Assembly (NCBI GenBank): GCA_945957185.1
Contig: CAMFKA010000088.1
Span: 1-8,595 of the forward strand
Direction: 5' to 3'
DNA: 8,595 nucleotides
Origin: an uncultured Chlamydiaceae bacterium
Lineage (GTDB): Bacteria > Chlamydiota > Chlamydiia > Chlamydiales > Parachlamydiaceae
Position 1 is the stretch's first letter. Each line of letters begins with the position of its first letter. The notes beneath the pieces are model-generated. The model saw only the letters and a program-made list of their open reading frames with translations, made no database searches and had not been told where the DNA came from. A program made the translations under genes and the position numbers. Below are positions 1 through 6,201 of the stretch, one piece after another.

Positions 1-57
1 AAATCAGAGTAGCATATTATGATTTTTGTCAAAAAAAGATGTGCGCAATAGGATGCC

Positions 58-118
58 CGCGTCTCCGCGTTAATCCGTTCCTTAGACTTCGGCAGGGGCA
101 AGGGCAGGGGAGTGTGGG
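58..118 (+). repeat. Composite intergenic repeat, copy 1 (CGCGTCTCC block plus G-rich block)
   Basis: Two blocks sit side by side. Bases 58-74 read CGCGTCTCCGCGTTAAT, identical to 4870-4886. Bases 91-110 are G-rich with a GGGCA-type hexamer rhythm, and their 13-mer GCAAGGGCAGGGG (98-110) is the exact reverse complement of 4673-4685. A CGTTCCTT between the blocks also recurs beside the second copy, on its minus strand. The G-tracts at 95-98, 102-104, 107-110 and 116-118, with loops of 3, 2 and 5 nt, fit a simple G-quadruplex pattern. No coding frame is visible in 1-188, and I see no convincing promoter for the downstream operon, so this block lies in its leader or just upstream. The order and orientation relative to the copy near 4670-4780 are seen directly; any function is unknown. 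Confidence 0.7.
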
Positions 119-190
119 CGATCCGTTTGTTTAAAATACTTGTCTTATATGGGAAAGTTGAAGATAATGAGATGTTTATTCACATACTGT

Positions 191-203
191 GGAGGTTGCC
201 TTG
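191..203 (+). promoter_or_regulatory. Ribosome binding site that favours a TTG start for aas
   Basis: GGAGG at 191-195 is followed by a 5-nt spacer and TTG at 201. The GTG at 189, which also opens the frame, overlaps this Shine-Dalgarno sequence and has no purine-rich motif of its own upstream. TTG 201 is therefore the better start. The first ATG in the frame, at 306, would cut into the acyltransferase domain just before its catalytic histidine. Confidence 0.6.
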
Positions 204-2924
204 AAACATATTGTTCATGCATTACTATATTGCTTCTTAAGATGTGCTTTTTGGTTCCGTTATCGCATCCATGTCAAAGGATGGGACCAAGTCAATTCCA
301 AAACGATGAAACATCCGGGCGGAGTTCTTTTTCTCCCGAATCACCCCACATATTTTATTGATCCGCTTTTTATGGCGATGTTGACTTATCCTCGCTACAC
401 AATTCGCCCGACCATCGTCGAATATATGTACTACACTCCCGTCATTCATCAAGTGATGAAGATCGGAAACGCTCTCCCTATCCCGAATTTCAGCACTTCC
501 AGCAATAGCTTAAAGCGTAAGCGAAGCGATCAAGTGATCGATGAGATCATCGCCTCCCTAAAAAAAGGCGACAATTTTCTTCTTTACCCTGCTGGAAAAG
601 TTAAACATTCCAATAAAGAAGTGGTCGGAGGTGCTTCCGGGATTCAAAAAATTATTAAGGATGCTCCCGAGGCCAACATTGTATTAGTCAGAATCAACGG
701 TCTTTGGGGAAGCTCTTTCTCCCGCGCCCTCACCGGTAAACCTGTGCCTATGTGGGATACTGTTTGGAATGGCATTAAAGCGTGTTTCAAAAACTTTCTT
801 TTCTTTACTCCAAGACGCGATGTCTACGTCGAATTCGTTCCGGCACCGGCAGATTTTCCATTTAATGGCTCTCGTTTAGAGATCAACCGCTACTTAGAAA
901 AATTTTATAACAAACCGGATGGTTTGTCCGCGCAAGAAGGGGATGAACCGGGGGAAAGCTTGACTTTGCGTCCCTACTCGATTTGGAATAAAGAGGTCCC
1001 GACTCCTGCTGACTTGAAAAAACAGCACGACGAACTCAACTTTGCTGTTGATGGGATTAGCCCGCAAGTGAAGGCGAAAGTTCTTGAAAAGCTTGCCCAA
1101 ATTACCGGAATGCCCACGGACAAAATCACTCCCGATATGGACGTTTCAACCGATTTGGGACTCGATTCTCTCGATACTGCCGAATTATCCGCATTTCTTC
1201 ATGAAGAATTTGGATTGAAAGGTGTTCCGGTTCACCAAATTACGTCTGTAGGCGTCATTATGGGAATCGCGGGCAAAAAAATCCCAGTCCTTGTGGAAGA
1301 AGAACCCATCACGCAAAACAAATCTAAATGGCAAAGGAAAGAGCCTAGAACTCGTATTCATACCCCTCCCGGCGATACGCTTATCGAAAAGTTCCTCAAC
1401 ACGTGCGACAAATTGAAGAACGCTTCCGCAATCGCCGATGGACGTGCTGGCGTGCTGAACTACTCTCAAATGAAAATGAGAGTGGTCCTTTTAGCTGAAG
1501 AGTTTAAAAAACTACCTGGCAAATACGTGGGAGTGATGCTTCCGGCTTCTTCCGCTTCGGTCATCGTTGAACTCGCCCTTATGCTTGCAGGCAAAATTCC
1601 TTTGATGGTGAACTGGACTGTGGGTCCAAAACACCTGGAACAAGTGGTTCAGCTTTCCAAAGTGGAAGCGGTTCTGAGCTCATGGGCATTCCTAGATCGT
1701 TTAGGAAACGTCGATCTGACCGGCATCGAACACTTGCTGTTGATGCTCGAAGATATGGCTAGAGGAATTCCTTTCTCCCGTAAACTGAAAGCTGTTTTCC
1801 GTTCGAAAAAGAGCGCTTCCTCGCTACTAAAGCTGTTCGGTGCAGATAAGATCTCCGCCGATAGCCCTGCAGTCATGTTATTCACTAGCGGTACGGAAAG
1901 TATGCCGAAAGGTGTCCCTCTTTCTCACCGTAATATTGCGACCAATATTGTGGGGGTCTTGAATCATGTTGAACTCTATTCCGACGATATCCTCTTCTGT
2001 ACTCTTCCTCCATTCCACTCGTTCGGCTTTACTGTGGCAGGTCTTTACGGTCCTGTTATCGGGATGCGCGCTTGCTTCTCTCCCGATCCGACTAACGGAA
2101 AGCAATTAGCAGAGGCGTTCCACTACTGGGGCGCTACGGTAATGGTGGGAGCTCCCACATTCATTAAAGGGATGATGCGTGCTGCTGATAAAGAGCAGCT
2201 CACAACGATGAGAATATGCGTCACCGGCGCGGAAAAGGCTCCAATGGAATTGTTCGATCAACTTGACGCTATCGGAAAGAGAGAAATCCTTCTTGAAGGC
2301 TACGGCATTACGGAGTGCTCTCCGGTGTTGACAGCAAACAGACTCGGAGCTCCTCACCAAGGGGTAGGATTCCCTGTTGAAGGCGTTACTCTTGTTATCG
2401 TCCACCCTGAAACAGGGGAAAATATGCCCACAGGCGAGCAAGGGATGATTTTAGCTCGCGGCGACAACGTGTTTGCCGGATACATCAACACGGATGTCTC
2501 TTCTCCATTTGTAGAGCACGATGGTAAAACGTGGTATAAAACCGGAGATTTGGGCTACCTCGATAAAGATGGATTTTTATTCATCACGGGACGCCTTAAG
2601 AGGTTCATCAAAGTGGGTGGTGAGATGGTCAGCCTCGGCTCCATTGAAGATGCTGTCAATCGCTTCATGACCCTCAAAGGATGCGTTGTCGAAGAGGGAG
2701 GCGTCTGTAGTGCAATTTGTGCAAAAGAGATTCCCGGCGATAAGCCCAAAATTTTTCTCTTCACAAAATGCGAAGGCGTAGCGATTGACGAGCTGAACAA
2801 ATTTCTGAAAGAAGATGGTTTCAGTAACCTCGTCAAAGTTTCCGAAGTGAAAACATTGGCGGAGATTCCTTTGATGGGAACAGGAAAAGTCAATTATCGT
2901 AAACTAGAAGCAGATATGGTCTAA
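201..2924 (+). CDS. aas: Trifunctional acyltransferase / acyl carrier protein / acyl-ACP synthetase (Aas-like)
   Basis: Predicted to activate free fatty acids with ATP, load them on acyl carrier protein and transfer them to a lysophospholipid or glycerol-phosphate acceptor at the inner membrane. Numbering is from TTG 201 (907 aa). Residues ~1-240 are a PlsC-like acyltransferase with a hydrophobic N-terminus, NHPTYFIDP (His48, Asp54) and YPAGKVKH at 129-136. Residues ~285-360 are an ACP domain with DLGLDSLD, where Ser323 is the likely phosphopantetheine site. From ~390 to the end is an AMP-forming ligase: ATP loop LFTSGTESMPKGV at 560-572, YGITECSP at 701-708, TGDLGY at 781-786, GRLKRFIKVGGE at 797-808, and GTGK with probable catalytic Lys896. 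E. coli Aas (about 720 aa, from memory) joins acyltransferase and ligase without an ACP, so the inserted carrier is the notable difference. The acyltransferase box has five residues between His and Asp instead of the usual four. The gene leads the operon with cysS, 21 nt upstream of it. Domain identity is firm; the exact acceptor is inferred. Confidence 0.92.
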   Translation: MKHIVHALLYCFLRCAFWFRYRIHVKGWDQVNSKTMKHPGGVLFLPNHPTYFIDPLFMAMLTYPRYTIRPTIVEYMYYTPVIHQVMKIGNALPIPNFSTSSNSLKRKRSDQVIDEIIASLKKGDNFLLYPAGKVKHSNKEVVGGASGIQKIIKDAPEANIVLVRINGLWGSSFSRALTGKPVPMWDTVWNGIKACFKNFLFFTPRRDVYVEFVPAPADFPFNGSRLEINRYLEKFYNKPDGLSAQEGDEPGESLTLRPYSIWNKEVPTPADLKKQHDELNFAVDGISPQVKAKVLEKLAQITGMPTDKITPDMDVSTDLGLDSLDTAELSAFLHEEFGLKGVPVHQITSVGVIMGIAGKKIPVLVEEEPITQNKSKWQRKEPRTRIHTPPGDTLIEKFLNTCDKLKNASAIADGRAGVLNYSQMKMRVVLLAEEFKKLPGKYVGVMLPASSASVIVELALMLAGKIPLMVNWTVGPKHLEQVVQLSKVEAVLSSWAFLDRLGNVDLTGIEHLLLMLEDMARGIPFSRKLKAVFRSKKSASSLLKLFGADKISADSPAVMLFTSGTESMPKGVPLSHRNIATNIVGVLNHVELYSDDILFCTLPPFHSFGFTVAGLYGPVIGMRACFSPDPTNGKQLAEAFHYWGATVMVGAPTFIKGMMRAADKEQLTTMRICVTGAEKAPMELFDQLDAIGKREILLEGYGITECSPVLTANRLGAPHQGVGFPVEGVTLVIVHPETGENMPTGEQGMILARGDNVFAGYINTDVSSPFVEHDGKTWYKTGDLGYLDKDGFLFITGRLKRFIKVGGEMVSLGSIEDAVNRFMTLKGCVVEEGGVCSAICAKEIPGDKPKIFLFTKCEGVAIDELNKFLKEDGFSNLVKVSEVKTLAEIPLMGTGKVNYRKLEADMV

Positions 2925-2945
2925 AGTAATAAAAGGAAAAGAAAC

Positions 2946-4391
2946 ATGGCACTGACTATTGCGGGAACGACAATCGAATTGAAACTATTCAACACTTTGA
3001 CTAGGGAGAAGGAACCCTTAAAGACTGTCCAGCAGGGGCATGTCAATATGTACACCTGCGGACCTACGGTTTATAATTTTGCCCATATCGGTAACTTTAG
3101 AACCTATGTCTTTGAGGACCTTCTAAGGCGCACAATCCAGTTCTTCGGGTACAAAATCAAACACGTCATGAACATCACAGACGTGGACGATAAAACTATC
3201 CGCGGAGCTATCGCAAAGAACAGCACTCTCCGTGAGTTTACCGATCCTTTTACGACGGCGTTTTTTGAAGACCTTAAAACCCTTCACATCCAACCCGCAG
3301 AGCACTACCCGGCTGCGACGGAATATGTTCCGCAGATGATCGCAATGATTCAACAACTGCTAGATAAAGGGGTGGCTTATAAAGGAGCAGATGGCAGCGT
3401 TTACTTCGCTATCAAAAAATTCCCGAAATACGGCTGCCTCTCCCACTTCCATCTCGATGAATTGGAAGAGGGAGCCTCCGATCGCATCGCCAACGACGAA
3501 TACGAAAAAGAGAGCGCGGCAGATTTCGTTCTTTGGAAAGGGTATGATGAAACGCGAGACGGAAAAATTTTCTGGGAAAGCCCCTACGGCCCCGGACGCC
3601 CAGGGTGGCACCTTGAATGCTCCGTGATGGCGATGAACCTTTTAGGCGATACTCTCGATATCCATGTCGGCGGTGTCGACAACATGTTTCCTCACCACGA
3701 AAACGAAATCGCACAGTCTGAATCGTGCTCCGGAAAAGTATTTTCTAACTACTGGTTACACGTAGAACACCTGATCGTCGACAACAAAAAGATGTCGAAA
3801 AGTTTGGGGAATTTTTATACGATCCGCGATCTGCTTGAAAAAGGGTTTAACGGCACGCAAATCCGTTACCTCTTGATTAGCACCCACTACAAAACACCTC
3901 TGAATTTTACGTTTGCCGGTCTCGAAGCAGCAAAAAATGCGCTGTCACGCATTCAAGACTTCATTCTTCGTATGCAGGAACTGGCAGCTTCATCTACTGC
4001 AATTGATACCGATCAAACGTTACCGTTGATCGAGCAGTGCCACCTAGCTTTTGCAGAGGCGCTTGGAGACGATTTTAACATTTCACAGGCAATGGCATCT
4101 CTTTTTGATTTTATTCGACAAGTGAATGGTGTTGCAGATACAAAACAGATTTCAAAACATGACGCAGAGGCTGTCATCGAGTTCCTTCACCGAATTAACG
4201 ATGTTGTTGGAGTGATGGAGTTTGCAGGGCAAGAAGAGATTCCTGCCGACTTGCAAGCTGCGTTAGAGCAACGGGTGCAGGCTCGTAAAGATAAAAACTG
4301 GGCGTTGTCAGATCAATTGCGTGATCTGATCAATAGCCGCGGGTATGTCATCGAGGATACAGCCTCCGGAGCAAGACTTAAAAAAGGATAA
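2946..4391 (+). CDS. cysS: Cysteinyl-tRNA synthetase
   Basis: Charges tRNA-Cys with cysteine in the cytosol; essential for translation. The 481 residues are close to the usual ~460. The class I signatures are present: HIGN at 47-50 within TCGPTVYNFAHIGNFRT, and KMSKS at 282-286. The zinc-site residues expected for CysRS are visible as Cys38, Cys225 in WHLECS, His250 and Glu254. The spacing between the last three matches Cys209/His234/Glu238 of the E. coli enzyme. The C-terminal anticodon-binding end (RKDKNWALSDQLRDLI, then GYVIEDT) is typical of the family. AAAGGA at 2931-2937 lies 8 nt before the ATG. The gene starts 21 nt after aas and its stop is 4 nt before the next start, so the three genes are probably cotranscribed. 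No T-box or other leader fits in the gap. Confidence 0.97.
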   Translation: MALTIAGTTIELKLFNTLTREKEPLKTVQQGHVNMYTCGPTVYNFAHIGNFRTYVFEDLLRRTIQFFGYKIKHVMNITDVDDKTIRGAIAKNSTLREFTDPFTTAFFEDLKTLHIQPAEHYPAATEYVPQMIAMIQQLLDKGVAYKGADGSVYFAIKKFPKYGCLSHFHLDELEEGASDRIANDEYEKESAADFVLWKGYDETRDGKIFWESPYGPGRPGWHLECSVMAMNLLGDTLDIHVGGVDNMFPHHENEIAQSESCSGKVFSNYWLHVEHLIVDNKKMSKSLGNFYTIRDLLEKGFNGTQIRYLLISTHYKTPLNFTFAGLEAAKNALSRIQDFILRMQELAASSTAIDTDQTLPLIEQCHLAFAEALGDDFNISQAMASLFDFIRQVNGVADTKQISKHDAEAVIEFLHRINDVVGVMEFAGQEEIPADLQAALEQRVQARKDKNWALSDQLRDLINSRGYVIEDTASGARLKKG

Positions 4392-4395
4392 TATA

Positions 4396-4647
4396 ATGAG
4401 CCGACACCGTTCCACAAAGACAAAAGACGAAAAATATTTACTGACTCTCTACGAAATGGCTATGGAGAGTGGTGAGTTAGATACAGAATTCCACCGTTAC
4501 GATGTGGCGACAAGGGCGCTGCTGACAGAGAAGTCGGCAGATGCGATCTGCAAGCTGCTGATACAAGCAAATTTCATTAAAAAGAATGACAAAATGGTTT
4601 ATATCACGCAGCATGGGGCGAACCTCGCGCAAGACCTACAAGGCTAA
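4396..4647 (+). CDS. Small winged-helix-like protein, function unknown
   Basis: This encodes 83 residues and is not a protein I can name. The pattern suggests a winged helix-turn-helix: an amphipathic first helix (EKYLLTLYEMAMESGEL), a helix pair ending in TEKSADAICKLLIQANFI, a charged turn KKNDK, then a strand and final helix, VYITQHGANLAQDL. The last stretch resembles the 'LTxxGxxLAxxL' ending of MarR- and DtxR-type domains. The N-terminus is basic (SRHRSTKTK). The start chosen is ATG 4396, with AAGGA at 4384-4388 and a 7-nt spacer. A longer frame opens at ATG 4345 inside cysS, but it lacks a ribosome site and would add only cysS antiphase sequence. It is the last gene of the aas-cysS operon. 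A DNA-binding regulator is plausible but unproven; it could equally be a small RNA- or protein-binding wing domain. Confidence 0.75.
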   Translation: MSRHRSTKTKDEKYLLTLYEMAMESGELDTEFHRYDVATRALLTEKSADAICKLLIQANFIKKNDKMVYITQHGANLAQDLQG

Positions 4648-4670
4648 CACCAGATGCTGCGCAGTAACTT

Positions 4671-4705
4671 CACCCCTGCCCTTGCTCGTGCCCGTGCCCT
4701 TGCCC
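4671..4705 (-). repeat. G/C-rich hexamer repeat (GCCCKT units), part of composite repeat copy 2
   Basis: On the plus strand the units are GCCCTT, GCTCGT, GCCCGT, GCCCTT and GCCC in perfect 6-nt register from 4678 to 4705, preceded by CACCCCT. The minus strand is G-rich, with runs separated by 3, 3, 9 and 2 nt, so a G-quadruplex is possible with one long loop. The 13-mer 4673-4685 is the reverse complement of 98-110. The tract begins 23 nt after the stop of the winged-helix-like gene. Confidence 0.75.
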
Positions 4706-4718
4706 AAATTTAACAAAA

Positions 4719-4903
4719 CAATATTCAAGGAACGATAGCAAGACAACGCGGAGACACGGAGACGCAGAGGCGCGAAGAAAATTCTAAAGCGGTAAAGTGG
4801 TCCTTATTGTCTAGAACGATTCAGAACTATATTCTTTTATAAATGAAAAACTCCGCGTCTCAGCGCCTTCGCGTCTCCGCGTTAATTAGATCCTTGAATA
4901 TTG
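4719..4903. mobile_element. 185-bp MITE-like or REP-like element with 13-bp terminal inverted repeats
   Basis: The ends are perfect 13-bp inverted repeats: CAATATTCAAGGA at 4719-4731 and its complement TCCTTGAATATTG at 4891-4903. Inside each end, four diverged 8-bp units of the CGCGGAGA type run toward the centre: 4747-4778 on the plus strand and 4881-4850 on the minus strand. The arms would fold into a long imperfect hairpin around an AT-rich 71-nt centre (4779-4849) without a reading frame. No transposase is present, and I see no clear target-site duplication. It sits between two convergent genes, and the sequence beyond each end is T-rich in the direction of exit, so it could also act as a bidirectional terminator. 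CGCGGAGA/CGCAGAGG-type intergenic repeats are known, from memory, in several bacterial phyla. Whether this one moves is inference. Confidence 0.7.
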
Positions 4904-4943
4904 ATTTTTAATGATTTAAAAAAGGAAGGTGCGGTTTGCAATA

Positions 4944-6188
4944 TCACACCCGCTTAGATTTGACCTGGATGCTTTTAATCCCGCGCAGCGTCACTTCCTT
5001 AACGGTCAACTCATAGGGGCCAACGGTGACAGACTCCTCCTCATCGGCGAGATGTCCCAGTTCCCTTTGCACCAATTGCCCTAAAGTCTCTTCCGGAATA
5101 TCACCAAGCACATATCCAAATTGTTCAGAAAATTCCCCAACCGTAAACTCAGCCGGAAGTGTCTTGTCGATCAGTTTAAAAGAGAGAGGAGTGACATCTT
5201 CACCGTCGCCCACTTCGACATTGGACTCTCCAAAAATTTCATCTAAAACATCCTTCAAATCGTAGACTCCAACAGCATGCCCCATCTCGTCAACAATGAT
5301 AGAGACTTCCTGATTGTTTTTACGAAACTGCTTTAAAATATCCGTCACTTTGGTGTGCTGTGTGACAAACCACGGAGCTTGTGAATAATCCCTGACTTTT
5401 TTTCCGTCCGGAATACGGATAAGTTCCCTTGGAAAAGCCAACCCCACGATATTGCGAGGGTCTTTGTGGTACAAATAGCAGTAGGGAAATTTCTTTAATG
5501 CATACTGTTTGTGAAACTGTCCCACAGTGATGCTTCCGGGTAGCATCCAATCTTTACGTATGGGATCCATCACATCTTTTGCGATTTTGTGTCCCAAATT
5601 AAAAATGTTCGATGTGATGATATTGAACTCTTCAGCTTCGCTGGCATACCCCTCACCCTCATCTTTCTCTTCGATAATTTTCTTTAGCTCGTCCTGAGTC
5701 AGATAGTACTCATGAGAGCTCCCCTTCTTCCCCACAATTAGTTCACACAACCTTGAAATGCTGTCTACGACAATCAAAAAGGGAGTCATAATGCGAGCGG
5801 AAAAATAGAGCAGCGGAATGCCGATCATAGTGACGTGTTCAGCATACTTCCTGGCTGCAAACATGGGAGAGAGTTCTCCAAAAATGACGACTAAAACAAC
5901 TTGTGAGAGGGGAGACCAATCAGGATTGATCCCTAAAGAGGAGTGAAACTCCCTGGAGAATTCAGAGCCAAAGAACATGGCGACATTAACCCCAATCAAA
6001 GTGGTGCCGAAGAGCCTTGACGGGTGTTGTAAGAGATAGTTCAACCAAATAGCTCTGCGCATCCCCTTGCTGACATAATATTGAAGGCGTACTTTGTTGA
6101 ACGACACACAAGCCATTTCCATCATGGAATAGAACGCTAAGACGATGATGGAGAAGATGTTTAATAACAGCCAAAACAACGTATTCAT
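4944..6188 (-). CDS. CNNM/CorC-type membrane protein with DUF21, CBS pair and CorC_HlyC domain (divergent paralogue)
   Basis: This encodes 414 residues with the same architecture as its upstream neighbour: a DUF21/CNNM membrane domain at ~1-150 with hydrophobic segments near 4-20, 58-75, 95-108 and 120-142; a CBS pair at ~205-320; and a C-terminal CorC_HlyC domain at ~333-412. FGELSPM at 103-109 corresponds to FGEIIPK in the neighbour. The first membrane helix reads FYSMMEMACVSF where the neighbour has FFSGSETAFFS, so the small-residue SGSE motif is lost. The first CBS repeat is also hard to recognise, while the second (VSIIVDEMGHAVGVYDLKDVLDEIFG, split around 295-320) is good. The family includes Mg/Co and other cation transporters; the older name 'hemolysin' (TlyC) is poorly supported. 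Its start overlaps the upstream stop as ATGA, with a strong SD, which implies translational coupling and perhaps a heteromeric complex. Confidence 0.88.
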   Translation of the reverse strand: MNTLFWLLLNIFSIIVLAFYSMMEMACVSFNKVRLQYYVSKGMRRAIWLNYLLQHPSRLFGTTLIGVNVAMFFGSEFSREFHSSLGINPDWSPLSQVVLVVIFGELSPMFAARKYAEHVTMIGIPLLYFSARIMTPFLIVVDSISRLCELIVGKKGSSHEYYLTQDELKKIIEEKDEGEGYASEAEEFNIITSNIFNLGHKIAKDVMDPIRKDWMLPGSITVGQFHKQYALKKFPYCYLYHKDPRNIVGLAFPRELIRIPDGKKVRDYSQAPWFVTQHTKVTDILKQFRKNNQEVSIIVDEMGHAVGVYDLKDVLDEIFGESNVEVGDGEDVTPLSFKLIDKTLPAEFTVGEFSEQFGYVLGDIPEETLGQLVQRELGHLADEEESVTVGPYELTVKEVTLRGIKSIQVKSKRV

Positions 6189-6201
6189 TCCGCAGCCTCC
6201 T
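6185..6201 (-). promoter_or_regulatory. ATGA start/stop overlap with strong Shine-Dalgarno
   Basis: Read on the minus strand, AGGAGG (6201-6196) stands 7 nt before ATG (6188-6186). The TGA of the upstream gene (6187-6185) shares two bases with this ATG. The arrangement fixes the start of the downstream CBS-protein gene and suggests coupled translation of the pair. Confidence 0.85.

Noticed and set aside
4..32. Minus-strand promoter for a gene left of the window
   Set aside because: TTGACA (32-27) is a perfect -35, but the best -10 at usable spacing (TACTCT) matches only three of six bases.
189..191. GTG as the aas start
   Set aside because: It overlaps the GGAGG Shine-Dalgarno (191-195) and has no ribosome site of its own; TTG 201 fits better.
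140..361. 73-residue plus-strand frame at the aas 5' end
   Set aside because: It overlaps the acyltransferase domain in another frame, is Cys/Ser-rich and has no ribosome site.
2925..2945. T-box leader before cysS
   Set aside because: The gap is only 21 nt and holds just a ribosome binding site.
4345..4395. Upstream ATG extending the small winged-helix-like gene into cysS
   Set aside because: It has no Shine-Dalgarno, while ATG 4396 has AAGGA at a 7-nt spacing; the extra residues are just cysS sequence in another frame.
4747..4881. CRISPR array
   Set aside because: The repeated units are 8 bp, contiguous and arranged as inverted arms, with no regular spacers.
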